Virus record (IMG/VR): IMGVR_UViG_3300036820_000018 | Span: 1-64,000 of that record | DNA from: a virus | Strand: one strand, 5' to 3' | DNA: 64,000 nucleotides | Part shown: piece by piece, positions 32,856 to 41,350 of the stretch | Numbering within the stretch: position 1 is the stretch's first letter | Layout: each line of letters begins with the position of its first letter | Notes under the pieces: model-generated | The model's input: the letters and a program-made list of their open reading frames with translations, nothing else | What the model was told of the DNA's origin: nothing | Database searches by the model: none | Program-made: the position numbers and the translations under genes

Positions 32856-33164
32856 TTACTCCTCAGGGTCGTCGTCAGCCGAAGGGCCAGACGGGGTGGG
32901 TGTTGAGACAACAGGTGGTACAACCGCAACGGTCTGAGCTTGCGGCGGAGGGCCGTCTGAGCGGGGGACCTCGGCATCTGAGACCTCGAGGTAAGGCCCG
33001 AAGTCGGCAGGAGCCTCGTTGCCCTCTTCGTCTTTCACCGGGTCTCCGACTTCGACCTGTGCGCTCTCGCCGGGGTGAAGCCCGACAGTGCGACCTTCGA
33101 TGTCCTTCAAGCTCGGCCAGTGACGCCACGAGTCGCTCTTGTTGGTGACGGTTTTGACAGACAT
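32856..33164 (-). CDS. hypothetical protein between tail genes, 102 residues
   Basis: A small SH3-like N-terminus (HWPSLKDIEGRTVGLHPGES) and an acidic Pro-rich tail. ATG with a GGAGAACCC site. Found between the tail terminator and tail tube genes. Function unknown. Confidence 0.6.
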   Translation of the reverse strand: MSVKTVTNKSDSWRHWPSLKDIEGRTVGLHPGESAQVEVGDPVKDEEGNEAPADFGPYLEVSDAEVPRSDGPPPQAQTVAVVPPVVSTPTPSGPSADDDPEE

Positions 33165-33174
33165 GGGTTCTCCT

Positions 33175-33714
33175 TTAAATGCCGGTGCCGACGAGCTGCT
33201 CCCATGCTTGGTAGCGCATGGAGCCGTTGATGAAGATCGTCAGTCCGTCGGGGTCGGTGTAGGGCTGGAGCATCCGGTGGTCCACGCCTGTGCCCACCTC
33301 GCCACCTGACATCCAGATGATCCCTGAGGGGCCTGGCTTCTGGTTGTTGCGGATCAGGATGAAGAGGGCGTCGACGATCGCGTCGTAGTCGAGCTGAGCG
33401 ATCAGACCGTCACCTGAGACGTTGACGAACCAAAGTTCGAGGGCGAGTTGGTGCTTGTTGAAGTCATCGACTGCGCCGAGGCCGGTGAGAGCGACGCGCG
33501 AGCGCTGATCGTCGGGCATGTTCACGACGATCACGCACCCAGAGCCGTTCTCGTTGCTCTGTGAGGTCACCTGGTAGGCCAGACCGTTCATGTGGTCGGT
33601 GTAGGCCTGCTCTTGAAGGATGACCGGGCGAGCGGCGAACACTGTCCCGACGTTTGCGATGTTCGCCTGTTGGATCTGCTGAGCGATGATCTGGCGGACC
33701 TGGACTCGGCCCAC
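33175..33714 (-). CDS. tail terminator-like protein
   Basis: 179 residues. QVRQIIAQQIQQANIANVGT at the start and a central VVNMPDDQRSRVALTGLG, KHQLALELWFVN, DYDAIVDALFILIRNN pattern are typical of minor tail/terminator proteins that cap the tube. Directly before the tail tube region and directly after the connector gene. Confidence 0.65.
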   Translation of the reverse strand: MGRVQVRQIIAQQIQQANIANVGTVFAARPVILQEQAYTDHMNGLAYQVTSQSNENGSGCVIVVNMPDDQRSRVALTGLGAVDDFNKHQLALELWFVNVSGDGLIAQLDYDAIVDALFILIRNNQKPGPSGIIWMSGGEVGTGVDHRMLQPYTDPDGLTIFINGSMRYQAWEQLVGTGI

Positions 33715-34737
33715 CTAGACCTTCGACTTCGTGCGCACCATGTAGGGCTTCAGAAGCTTCATCGCCTTGCCGTAGTCAGTGGTTGCGCCGGCTTGGCCGA
33801 GCGCCTTCCCACTGGGCTGACCCCCCGGAGTAGTCGGCATGACCTGAGCCATTGACCCTCTCCCCTTGATGAGAACGGTGGTGAGGCTGATACAGGCCTG
33901 CTCGATGTCATCGGGGAGGGTCGTGACGGGGGTGAAGTCGGGCGCTATGGGGAGGACGTGGCCGTTCTGGAAGGCGCTCGTGGTGAGGGTGCAGAGGTTC
34001 GCTGACGGGCTTCCCGGGGTGATCCCGGCGACCAAGACGAACTCGGTCAGGGCCTTGTCCGCGATGCGGAACGTTGTCATCCCCGGAAACACGCCCCAGA
34101 GCCCCCCAGAGCCGTTGGTGGCCTGAACCACACAGGTCGTCGCTCCCTGGCTCACAGGCTCAGCCAGGACCGTGTGGGGGTAGCCGTAGACATAGGACCA
34201 GACCGCGTAGGCCGATCCTCCGTAACCGCCCCAAGGGGTCACTGGAGAGCCGACATCGCCTGGACGGACCGGGTAGCCGTAGAGGGGCACGTAGATCGTG
34301 CGGATCCCAGTGGTCACAGCAGCCGAGAGGGAGGACCCGATCGAAGTGACGTTGCCCGGGTACGAGCCGACGTCGATACCGATGACCGGCCCGATCGGCT
34401 TGTAGTTGCAAATCAAACTGAGACGACCGTTGCGCACCTTGACGGTGTCTGATTCGACCGACAGCCCGGCAGCGGGAGTCACTCCTGTTGCTGCTGCGCT
34501 GGCTCCGAAGCAGATCTGCCCAACCCAACGCGACGCTCGACGGATCTCATCAGCGAGGACGAAGGCCTCTTGACCGGGGTTGTTCTTCGAGGGGATCAGG
34601 AGCGAGGTGTTGATCGCAGTGGGGGCGAAGCCGTAGACCGAGTTCGAGATCAGAGGTGCTGAAGGGGCTCCAACAACCGCGAGATTCGGGGGGACGATCG
34701 GTGTCGTGAGCACGACAGGCGTGTAAGGCAGCGTCAC
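33715..34737 (-). CDS. head-tail connector protein
   Basis: 340 residues from GTG 34737 after GAGGAGCAC; the longer reading starts in an unlikely Cys-rich stretch. FVLADEIRRASRWVGQICFG near 65-85 is the helix seen in actinophage head-to-tail adaptors; the C-terminus ends with TTLPDDIEQACISLTTVLIKG. The large middle is beta-rich. Assigned by the helices and by its place between capsid and tail genes. Confidence 0.6.
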   Translation of the reverse strand: MTLPYTPVVLTTPIVPPNLAVVGAPSAPLISNSVYGFAPTAINTSLLIPSKNNPGQEAFVLADEIRRASRWVGQICFGASAAATGVTPAAGLSVESDTVKVRNGRLSLICNYKPIGPVIGIDVGSYPGNVTSIGSSLSAAVTTGIRTIYVPLYGYPVRPGDVGSPVTPWGGYGGSAYAVWSYVYGYPHTVLAEPVSQGATTCVVQATNGSGGLWGVFPGMTTFRIADKALTEFVLVAGITPGSPSANLCTLTTSAFQNGHVLPIAPDFTPVTTLPDDIEQACISLTTVLIKGRGSMAQVMPTTPGGQPSGKALGQAGATTDYGKAMKLLKPYMVRTKSKV

Positions 34738-34781
34738 GCTGTGCTCCTCTGCTAGAAAAAGGCGATGGAACCTGAGCCAGA

Positions 34782-35114
34782 GTGAACAAGCACAAGGCGA
34801 AGAAGGCTCAGATGAAGGCGCTGACACAACTCACGGCGCTGGTCCCTCAGAACGTTCCGCTCAGGAACAGCTACGACCGGTATGTCGGCACATCAAGGGC
34901 GAGCTACTTCGAGCTCCACAACTACCGTCACCGTGATCGGAACTTTCTCCCGACCAATCTCGACATGCTCGTATTCGGCGGTGATGGACTTAGTGACCCA
35001 CCCATCAGCCTGAAGTCTGTGGAGCAGATGAGTGACGTTGTCGACCGTGTCGCTGCCATCGACGCGCTTCTTGCCCATTCAGATGTGACACCCATCGTGA
35101 CCCGCAGGACGTGA
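34782..35114 (+). CDS. possible plus-strand ORF, 110 residues (doubtful)
   Basis: GTG start, Lys-rich N-terminus (NKHKAKKAQMKALTQLTALV) with mostly C or G third bases over the first 37 codons, where no minus-strand gene exists. The rest is antisense to the gene at 34893-35078. Weak ribosome site. Either an antisense gene or chance. Confidence 0.25.
   Translation: MNKHKAKKAQMKALTQLTALVPQNVPLRNSYDRYVGTSRASYFELHNYRHRDRNFLPTNLDMLVFGGDGLSDPPISLKSVEQMSDVVDRVAAIDALLAHSDVTPIVTRRT
34893..35078 (-). CDS. hypothetical protein, 61 residues
   Basis: ATG immediately follows the stop of the upstream gene (TGA-ATG). The product reads as a short helix then two strands (THLLHRLQADGWVTKSITAE, EKVPITVTVVVELEVARP), a plausible small alpha/beta fold. 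Unrecognised. Partly antisense to the doubtful plus-strand ORF. Confidence 0.55.
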   Translation of the reverse strand: MGKKRVDGSDTVDNVTHLLHRLQADGWVTKSITAEYEHVEIGREKVPITVTVVVELEVARP

Positions 35115-35282
35115 ACAGCGAATCGTTTCGCTGGTCCAGGGACTCTCTGGGACCCAGTGGTCACACCTTGGGTACTCGCGCCAACGCAGTAATCGCATCT
35201 TGGGATAGTAAATGGCCCGGTCCTCGGGAATGCAGAACACCGGGTTCTCCGCGTCAATACGGTCCGAGTCGTAGCAGCGCAT
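35079..35282 (-). CDS. small Cys/His protein, 67 residues
   Basis: ATGA overlap upstream. The C-terminal IRCSRPAGHDGCHI has Cys, His, Cys, His spacing and is shared with the end of the product at 61617-61868 (RRCSRVEGHEGVHI). Also CDHW earlier. Probably zinc-binding; function unknown. Confidence 0.6.
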   Translation of the reverse strand: MRCYDSDRIDAENPVFCIPEDRAIYYPKMRLLRWREYPRCDHWVPESPWTSETIRCSRPAGHDGCHI

Positions 35283-35536
35283 CAGAGTGGGCCTTTTGCT
35301 TGGTTTATCTCGGCCTTCCGGAGGTCCTCAAGATAGAGACGCCCGGTTGATGAGAGCACCGGCCGAGATAGCCCCACGATCAGTTTCTGCTTCCACAAAG
35401 CATCCACATCGTAGAAGGCGATGGGACCGTATCGCCCTTCTAGCGATCTGCGGGAGGTGCCTCCCCAAGCGATGTCCTTAAGGATCTCATCCCGACGTGC
35501 CTTTACGACTGTCCGGGTTCCGTGCCCTCTGACCAT
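35282..35536 (-). CDS. winged-helix-like small protein, 84 residues
   Basis: ATG 35536 chosen because GAAGG lies six bases upstream. KARRDEILKDIAWGGTSRRS, YDVDALWKQKLIVG and a final STGRLYLEDLRKAE look like a winged helix. It follows a structured intergenic region. Could regulate late genes. Unproven. Confidence 0.55.
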   Translation of the reverse strand: MVRGHGTRTVVKARRDEILKDIAWGGTSRRSLEGRYGPIAFYDVDALWKQKLIVGLSRPVLSSTGRLYLEDLRKAEINQAKGPL

Positions 35537-35584
35537 CAGGCACCTTCGCACAATGAGGATCGCAAAAGCAATCCATCAACGGTT

Positions 35585-35655
35585 GAGGCCTCGGGGAACC
35601 CAGCTAGCTCTCGCAGAGCCCAGGGGCTCTTTCGCCGGGGGTCCCCGAAGACCTC
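35585..35655. other. structured intergenic region (nested inverted repeats)
   Basis: Outer arms GAGGCCTCGGGGA (35585-35597) and TCCCCGAAGACCTC (35642-35655) pair almost fully; an inner hairpin AGAGCCC/GGGCTCT lies at 35615-35630. It fills much of the 164-base gap between two minus-strand genes, with an AT-rich palindrome near 35657-35671 beside it. Terminator, processing site or small RNA are all possible. Confidence 0.4.
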
Positions 35656-35699
35656 GAATGAATATTATTCAGGGCTACTTCACTATTCCACGGAGCCCA

Positions 35700-36203
35700 T
35701 CAGTGATATCCCCCACAAGCGCATCCTTCAGCGTACTTGTGATGGTGAAGCACCTCTGAGTGACGATGAGGCTCGGCTCCGAGGGTACGCAGGATGTGCA
35801 GCACCCGACCGTCTAGGCGCTTCCAGTTCCCCGGACCACAGATCGAGCCGTTGTCGTCGATCTGATTCGCTCGGGCAATCGCATCGGGGAACCGCTTCAT
35901 GAGCGAGGACCGAAACCGTGTACACCCCAGCGCGTTGTCCACGAGAGATCCCATGATCCCGCGATAGGGGCTCACCGACCACTCACACAGACACGACTGC
36001 GCCTCTTGCAGAGCCTCGACCTTGATCTCAATGTCGTGCTCGATCACAAGGAACGTTCTGTACTCGCCCCAGAGCCGTTCTAAGAGCTTGGCGTAGGCCG
36101 TGTCACTCTCACTGACGTCGAAGTGTTCTGCGTCAGGACAGAGGTCTGAGAGGGCGCTGAGGGAGATCGGGTGTGTCTCGGTGTAAGGGACGATGACCCT
36201 CAC
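35700..36203 (-). CDS. glycosyltransferase-like protein (tentative)
   Basis: 167 residues. MRVIVPYTETHPISLSALSD at the start and a FLVIEHDIEIKVEAL segment give a first beta-strand and an acidic motif as in GT-A-like phage proteins. The C-terminus is His-rich (HRHSEVLHHHKYAEGCACGG). Placed in the capsid region, so it could act on capsid or DNA. Assignment weak. Confidence 0.4.
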   Translation of the reverse strand: MRVIVPYTETHPISLSALSDLCPDAEHFDVSESDTAYAKLLERLWGEYRTFLVIEHDIEIKVEALQEAQSCLCEWSVSPYRGIMGSLVDNALGCTRFRSSLMKRFPDAIARANQIDDNGSICGPGNWKRLDGRVLHILRTLGAEPHRHSEVLHHHKYAEGCACGGYH

Positions 36204-36589
36204 TAGGCGGCAGGACCAGCTGCCTTAGCTTGAGCAGCGGGCTGGGACTGCGCCTGCTTGAGGGTCTGGGAGGGGACTTGAGCCGCTTGCCTTTGCTTCT
36301 GCGGCAACGCGTCCCCATCGTCTTCTTTGATCCGACCCGCGACCACCTCTTCGTTGACCTCGTCAGGCGTGTAGAACTTCTCGCCCTTTTGGCCCCTGAA
36401 CTTGGTGAGGGCTTGACCGACCTCTTCGGGGACTTCGATCCATCCGTCTTCGTCGGCCTCGTACTTGCCTCCCTCGTGAGAGAGGCCCGAGCCGCCCGAG
36501 GGGTTGAGACGGGTCTCGAAGATACGCCGGCCCGGACGAAGCGGATCCTGGACCCTGACTTGCTGCTCTTTGAACATCTTGATGTACAT
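36203..36589 (-). CDS. head-region protein, 128 residues
   Basis: ATG one base after the GAAAGGGAACC motif. N-terminal half is a small beta fold (EQQVRVQDPLRPGRRIFETR, DGWIEVPEEVGQAL); C-terminal Gln/Ala-rich low-complexity tail. Located directly after the major capsid gene, where capsid-to-connector accessory proteins are found. Confidence 0.6.
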   Translation of the reverse strand: MYIKMFKEQQVRVQDPLRPGRRIFETRLNPSGGSGLSHEGGKYEADEDGWIEVPEEVGQALTKFRGQKGEKFYTPDEVNEEVVAGRIKEDDGDALPQKQRQAAQVPSQTLKQAQSQPAAQAKAAGPAA

Positions 36590-36620
36590 CGGTTCCCTTT
36601 CGTCTGCGAAGGATGCCCAA

Positions 36621-36660
36621 GAGCCGCGAGAGGAAGTGGGAACCAGACCTCTCGCGGCTC
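36621..36660 (-). terminator. 13-bp stem-loop after the capsid gene
   Basis: GAGCCGCGAGAGG (36621-36633) and CCTCTCGCGGCTC (36648-36660) form a perfect 13-base-pair stem with a 14-base loop. No T-run follows on the minus strand, so it may be a partial terminator or protect the 3' end of the abundant capsid mRNA. It lies between the capsid stop and the next ribosome site. Confidence 0.6.
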
Positions 36661-36677
36661 AAGGACGACTTGTGTGG

Positions 36678-38201
36678 TTAGGCCAGTCCTGCGGCGATGT
36701 TCGTCAGGACGCCCATAACCGGCGCGGCCCGATTCTCAAAGGCCGTGATCGACCTGATTTCAAAGTCGTATCTCGGACCACCGTTAGCGGTGCCCTGTGC
36801 GATCCGCGACGCTCCGTAGTCGAAGCGCCAGAAGTCGATCAGGGTCTCGACGCTCAAAGAGGTCGAGATGTTGGCTCCCGGGAACGGGACCTCGTCGACG
36901 ACAGCGACGATCTGACCTGGGGGAAGGTGCGGCTGGAGCTCCAAGGTGATGGGCTTGCCGTTCACCGTCTTGTTCAGGTAGATCGCGACCGCACCACCGG
37001 CCACCATGCGAGCACGGCCCGATGAGTCAGTCGGGACCAACCACGTCACGGCCTGTGGGTTGTCCAACAGGGCATTCGCGATGTCGTTGATCGACTGAGA
37101 CCCCATCAAGAGTCGCGTCGGGGTGAGCTGGTAGGTGTCGTAGATAGCCCGGTTCATGACGTCGATCTGCTCGATCGCCGCACCCTGCACGCTCAGCTGG
37201 GCTCCGTCGAGGGACTGGTAGTACGCCCCTTGTGTGGTGCCTGTGCCTGGGGTGATGAGGTTGGTGAACGTCAGGCCGTTACCAAGCTGGTCGGGCTGAG
37301 ACGCGTAGTCCCCGAGGATCGAAGCCGTGAGGCCGTTCATCCAGTAGGACTGGTAGGACACATCTGCGGTCGGCACAGAAGTCGGCCCCTGCAGCCCGGA
37401 GTTGTAGATCCCAGACAGTGAGGGAACGTTCTGAGCAACCGTCGGGATGGCCGTGATCGTCACGGTGTTGGTCGTGGTCGTGGTGTAGTAAAACTCCGCA
37501 CCCGACGAAGACCCGACGTACCAGTCATAGGCCGCAGCACCCTTGACAGCAGTCACCAATCCGGCCACTGAGGCCGTTGAGCCTGTGGTCGCCTGTGACG
37601 CCTCAGAGGAAGCAACCTGGGAACCGCCTCGGTAGTAGTTCACTCCCGAGCGTGCAGCCACCTTGACGTAGACCGTCGCTGAGCCTGAGATCGTCCCGCC
37701 CGTGGTCGACGCAGCAAGCGTCGGGGTGGCGATCGTCGGCAGAGCGAAGTTCTGCGCGTTGAGCTGGTGGATGTCCATACCGATCAGCACCTGGTTGATC
37801 GTCTGCATGGTGTCTACAGCCAAGGCATCCGCGTACCCCTGGGCAGTGGCGAGCGCGTCTTCAGACACCGTGCCACCGAGGGCCAGAGGAACGAACTGGC
37901 TCGCGAGGTACTGGTTCTGGATCTTGACGAGCGCACCGGCCTGCTCAAAAGGCGTACCGATGTCGGGCTGGAGGTTGTTGATGTTGAGCAGGGTCTGCCA
38001 GAAAGCGAACCTTGCGCCTTGGTCGGCCCCGTGTCGGGGAGTCGAGTTGAAGAAGGGCGTGTCGACCGGTACCAAGCTGTAGAGCTTGGGGTCGAGCATC
38101 ACACCCGCGATGCCTGTTCCGGTCGTGATGCCGTTCGTGGCGGCCTTGACCATCGACAGTGTTTCCTCGGTTATCCCGAGGGTGTCGGATCCCCAAGACA
38201 T
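36678..38201 (-). CDS. major capsid protein with inserted Ig/FN3-like domain
   Basis: 507 residues. AGGAGACCCCC precedes ATG. HK97-type features: helical start, a long arm (PVDTPFFNSTPRHGADQG), an A-domain-like part (LDGAQLSVQGAAIEQIDVMN, LMGSQSINDIANALLDNPQA) and the final LIDFWRFDYGASRIAQGT. Residues about 158-262 form an extra beta domain (TISGSATVYVKVAARSG, YDWYVGSSSGAEFYY) that would stick out of the capsid. No delta-domain cleavage site was identified by eye. A small GC hairpin lies upstream at 38265-38280. Confidence 0.85.
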   Translation of the reverse strand: MSWGSDTLGITEETLSMVKAATNGITTGTGIAGVMLDPKLYSLVPVDTPFFNSTPRHGADQGARFAFWQTLLNINNLQPDIGTPFEQAGALVKIQNQYLASQFVPLALGGTVSEDALATAQGYADALAVDTMQTINQVLIGMDIHQLNAQNFALPTIATPTLAASTTGGTISGSATVYVKVAARSGVNYYRGGSQVASSEASQATTGSTASVAGLVTAVKGAAAYDWYVGSSSGAEFYYTTTTTNTVTITAIPTVAQNVPSLSGIYNSGLQGPTSVPTADVSYQSYWMNGLTASILGDYASQPDQLGNGLTFTNLITPGTGTTQGAYYQSLDGAQLSVQGAAIEQIDVMNRAIYDTYQLTPTRLLMGSQSINDIANALLDNPQAVTWLVPTDSSGRARMVAGGAVAIYLNKTVNGKPITLELQPHLPPGQIVAVVDEVPFPGANISTSLSVETLIDFWRFDYGASRIAQGTANGGPRYDFEIRSITAFENRAAPVMGVLTNIAAGLA

Positions 38202-38286
38202 TGGGGGTCTCCTTTCTGTGCCAGGGCGCGCTTAGGCAGACCCAGTGGCACGAACAGGGGGAATGCGCCTTTAGGGGCGCTGAGAT

Positions 38287-39900
38287 CTAGCTGATGCCAG
38301 AGCTTGCTTTCACCGCAGCGATGGCCTGTGGGTAAGGCATCCCTCGCGCGTGAAGCCGCTCGACAACCTTTGCGTGCTCGGTTGACCGGTTCATGACGGC
38401 CTTCTGGAGCTCGTAAGGGTCATTGCCCTTCTCAGCCTCAGTGACCTTGTCGTCGAGAGCCTTGAATACCGAAGTTTCACTTGATGCTGCTGCACGCAGG
38501 GCGGCCACTCCACCCATTGCGTTGATGCCGGCCTGGTTGAGCACGGGGAGGGCTTGGGGCTGGCTGGCCATTTTCTGGAGCAGCTCGTTGCCTTCCAGCA
38601 CCGACTTCGCCAATGCTTCAAAAGCGCCAGGTGCCGCCTTCGCTGCCTGCTTGGCAGCCTTTGCAACACGCTTCGCTTCGAGCTTCGCGGCGAACACGGG
38701 GTCAGTCTTCGCCTTCTCGGCCATCGCCTCTTCATCCTTGGCGTTGGCCTTTTCCTTCATCTTCATCTTCTTCTTCTCTGCTTTGGCTTCGGCGGCCTTG
38801 CGCTCTGCCTTCTGGGCCCGACGAGCTTCGTCGCGCTCGTCCAGAGCCTTGAAAAGCTCGTCAACCTGCATGTCCTCTATCTCCTTGGTAGTTACGGATT
38901 GAGGAGGCAGGCCCAGAATGCGCCTTGCCTCGGGAACTGATATCGCCTGGCTTTTAACGAGCAGGGCAACAGCCTCTGCTTTCGCCTGGCTTTCCTTAGA
39001 AGCAGAAGGGGACTTCTCCTCTGCCTTTTCACGCTGAGCCAGTTCGTCGATTAACTCACCGGCTTCATCTGCGAGATTTGCGTCGTGCTTCTCCCATTCG
39101 GCATCGCCGGGGGACTTGCGAGCGTTGTGCTCGGTCTGTGTCTTGGCCTCTGATTCGGCCTTCGCGTCGTCCGCGTCACCGTCAGGAGCCGGGTCACCTC
39201 GACCGTCGCCTTCTTTGAAGGACTTACGGGAGTTCGCTCGAGTTTGAGACTTCGCCTCGTTGAGAGGGAGTGTCTTGTTCGGAGCAGTCGATCCGTGTCC
39301 TTCACCGTCTGCTGTGGGAGCGGGGTGGCCCTCGAAGGCGACGTGCATGGTTCCGAAGCCCTCGCGGGTCACGTCCATGTGCACAGCGCCCATGTGCGGG
39401 TGGTTCTCTCGGGTCTGCTCGTCTGAGGGGCGCGAGACCCCACCGTCTTGGTGGGATTCCTGGGATGCCCCTTCCTTCTTAGCGTCTCCCTCCCCGATGT
39501 CGGGGTAGCGACGGTGGACAGCGGCCTTGATCTTTGACTGCTGTTCAGGAGAGGCGTTGTGCAGCATTGACAGAGCAGCGCGAGCGTGGTTCTCGTCGTG
39601 GATCGGATACTCGCGAGAGTCGGGCAGAGCAAAAGCTGACTTAGGGAGGGCGTTGCGGGCCTTGGCCTTGAGCTTCGCCTTCTCGACAAGAGTATCGAAG
39701 TCGCTGAACTGCTCTTTGCAGGCGAGGCATTTGGACTCTCCGCAGAAGCCATCGAAGCGAGCTTTCTTCAACTCGTCCTTGCCGACCTCATCGACTGTGG
39801 CCGCAGCTTTGGCAAGCAACCCCGGAAACCCGCTCGCGCCTTCCTTGACCAGGTGAAACTCGTCTGGATCGAGATCTGTGAACTCGGTCATGATGGTCAT
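38287..39900 (-). CDS. scaffold-like protein with DUF6582-type segment
   Basis: 537 residues, Lys/Ala/Glu-rich and mostly helical. Short Cys-pair region CGESKCLACKEQF; the segment FALPDSREYPIHDENHARAA followed by LSMLHNASPEQQ matches the DUF6582 region seen next to XkdF-type proteases. A long charged coiled coil (residues about 330-440) and the C-terminal helices fit a scaffold removed during capsid maturation. ATGA-coupled to the protease-like gene; followed by the capsid gene. Confidence 0.65.
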   Translation of the reverse strand: MTIMTEFTDLDPDEFHLVKEGASGFPGLLAKAAATVDEVGKDELKKARFDGFCGESKCLACKEQFSDFDTLVEKAKLKAKARNALPKSAFALPDSREYPIHDENHARAALSMLHNASPEQQSKIKAAVHRRYPDIGEGDAKKEGASQESHQDGGVSRPSDEQTRENHPHMGAVHMDVTREGFGTMHVAFEGHPAPTADGEGHGSTAPNKTLPLNEAKSQTRANSRKSFKEGDGRGDPAPDGDADDAKAESEAKTQTEHNARKSPGDAEWEKHDANLADEAGELIDELAQREKAEEKSPSASKESQAKAEAVALLVKSQAISVPEARRILGLPPQSVTTKEIEDMQVDELFKALDERDEARRAQKAERKAAEAKAEKKKMKMKEKANAKDEEAMAEKAKTDPVFAAKLEAKRVAKAAKQAAKAAPGAFEALAKSVLEGNELLQKMASQPQALPVLNQAGINAMGGVAALRAAASSETSVFKALDDKVTEAEKGNDPYELQKAVMNRSTEHAKVVERLHARGMPYPQAIAAVKASSGIS

Positions 39901-40358
39901 GCGACGCTCCTTGTAACTCGGGCGAGGGATTCAGGGCTGGCTTCGTCGACGAGGCAGGCTCCCTGGATCGAACCTGACCCCCAGACACCGACTTCGACCT
40001 CTTCCCAGGTCTTCTGGGTGCAGATGACCCCGATGAGCCAATCGCCCTCTTCGATCTTCTGTTCTGATCCGTCGATCGCTTTCATCACCCAAGGGACTGA
40101 GTTGCGGTAGACGTAGTTCTCGACAACCTTGAAGGCGTCTTCACCACCAGGCTTGTGGCCGGTGCCGCCCTTGAATCCGTTGGCCGCAAAGCGCCAGCAG
40201 GCTTTCTCGACTACTCGGGGGGACGCGAGGTCAATCCGACCGTCAGCACCCTTACGAGGCATCTTGTTGGGGCTGTAGCCGACCATCAGCAAGAACCGGT
40301 CAGGCGATCCCTCAGGCGCGAAGACTTTCTTCAGGTTCAGCTTGTTCTTCTTCGACAC
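39897..40358 (-). CDS. XkdF-like prohead protease/scaffold component
   Basis: 153 residues. WVMKAIDGSEQKIEEGDWLI followed by GVICTQKTWEEVEVGVWGSG and SIQGACLVDEAS is the XkdF-type pattern, where a Ser protease-like fold precedes the scaffold. Here it is a separate protein just before the scaffold ORF. A catalytic Ser cannot be fixed by eye. Overlaps the previous gene by 47 bases. Confidence 0.6.
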   Translation of the reverse strand: MSKKNKLNLKKVFAPEGSPDRFLLMVGYSPNKMPRKGADGRIDLASPRVVEKACWRFAANGFKGGTGHKPGGEDAFKVVENYVYRNSVPWVMKAIDGSEQKIEEGDWLIGVICTQKTWEEVEVGVWGSGSIQGACLVDEASPESLARVTRSVA

Positions 40359-40515
40359 GGGCTACGTCCTTGATCCGTTCCATCTCGACGATGGAGGCGA
40401 AGCGTTGGGCCTTGACCGGGTCAAAGCGCTTGCGTCGCGCCTTTGAGCCTCGGTAACCCATCGCTCTCTGTGCCTGACGCCTCTGGTGGCGCTTTAAGTG
40501 GAACTGTTCGGTCAT
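40312..40515 (-). CDS. small basic protein, 67 residues
   Basis: Start at ATG 40515 in an ATGA overlap with the gene upstream. Very basic (FHLKRHQRRQAQRAMGYRGS, KARRKRFDPVKAQRF) then acidic at the end. May bind DNA or the inner capsid. Unrecognised. Confidence 0.6.
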   Translation of the reverse strand: MTEQFHLKRHQRRQAQRAMGYRGSKARRKRFDPVKAQRFASIVEMERIKDVARVEEEQAEPEESLRA

Positions 40516-40877
40516 CGACCTTCGATTGAGATTGAACAGGTCACCGAGGTGCCTGTCAGGGTCCACCTAAGGCGTGCCTGGGCGGTGAAGACGGCGTTGG
40601 AGCCAGGGGGGATGCCGGTGCCCGAGGACTGAGCGCACCCTGGTCCCAAGAACACTGAGCTCGTCCCAGGGGCCGAGAGGGCAGCAGCGCTCTCGTAGCA
40701 CGGGTACCAGGCTTCGTCATAGCCGAGGCGCTCAAAGAAGAACGTGATCGCGCCTGAGCCAGACACCGCGGTGACCGTGACGTCGAGGGCGACCGTGGTG
40801 ATCGCATTCGTCGCGAAGTTCGGGGTGACTCCTGGCGTAGTGATCGCGGTGGCCCTCTGGCTGTAGAGAGAGGCCAT
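40512..40877 (-). CDS. hypothetical structural protein, 121 residues
   Basis: Beta-rich, with two Cys in a VFLGPGCAQSSGTGIPPGSN loop. ATG overlaps the previous stop (TAATG). Looks like a small capsid decoration or fibre-like domain. No family recognised. Confidence 0.55.
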   Translation of the reverse strand: MASLYSQRATAITTPGVTPNFATNAITTVALDVTVTAVSGSGAITFFFERLGYDEAWYPCYESAAALSAPGTSSVFLGPGCAQSSGTGIPPGSNAVFTAQARLRWTLTGTSVTCSISIEGR

Positions 40878-41338
40878 TAGAAGTTGAAGTAAGGGATTTT
40901 GCAGAGCGCCCCGTTGATCACCGTGAGGATGTAGCCCACAGGTGCTCCCGGGAGGCCTCCTGCGTCGCTCCAGGTCCAGGCCGGTGAGCCCGTGTAGGTG
41001 ATCGCGATGGTGGCACCGGCAGGGAGGAAATAGAGGCCGTCAGCGGTTCCAGCGGAGACTCCGTTGATCGAGACCCCGGTCACGGTGCCACCTGTCAGGT
41101 TCACCAGGACTCCGGTGGAGTTGGTGTTCGTGACAGGAGTGGTCGTTGTCGGGAAGCTCGGAGTCGTGACGGTTGGGTTGGTGCCCGCTGTCGCCGAGGT
41201 GTAAGTCGAGGCCCCGGTGAACCCGGTGAAGGCCGCGTATGCGGTTACGGCCTTCGTGGGCGTCTTCGCGATGAAGTTAGAGGCCTCGTTCTCTTTGGCC
41301 GTCAGGTTCTTCAGGTATGGAGCAGGGGTAGAAGCCAT
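40877..41338 (-). CDS. capsid decoration-like protein, 153 residues
   Basis: Thr/Ser/Gly-rich beta protein: a helical start (YLKNLTAKENEASNFIAKTP), a Thr-rich stretch (FPTTTTPVTNTNSTGVLVNL) and a domain GVSAGTADGLYFLPAGATIA as found in phage decoration proteins. Placed before the protease/scaffold/capsid block. Function inferred. Confidence 0.55.
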   Translation of the reverse strand: MASTPAPYLKNLTAKENEASNFIAKTPTKAVTAYAAFTGFTGASTYTSATAGTNPTVTTPSFPTTTTPVTNTNSTGVLVNLTGGTVTGVSINGVSAGTADGLYFLPAGATIAITYTGSPAWTWSDAGGLPGAPVGYILTVINGALCKIPYFNF

Positions 41339-41350
41339 GAAGGCGTCCTT

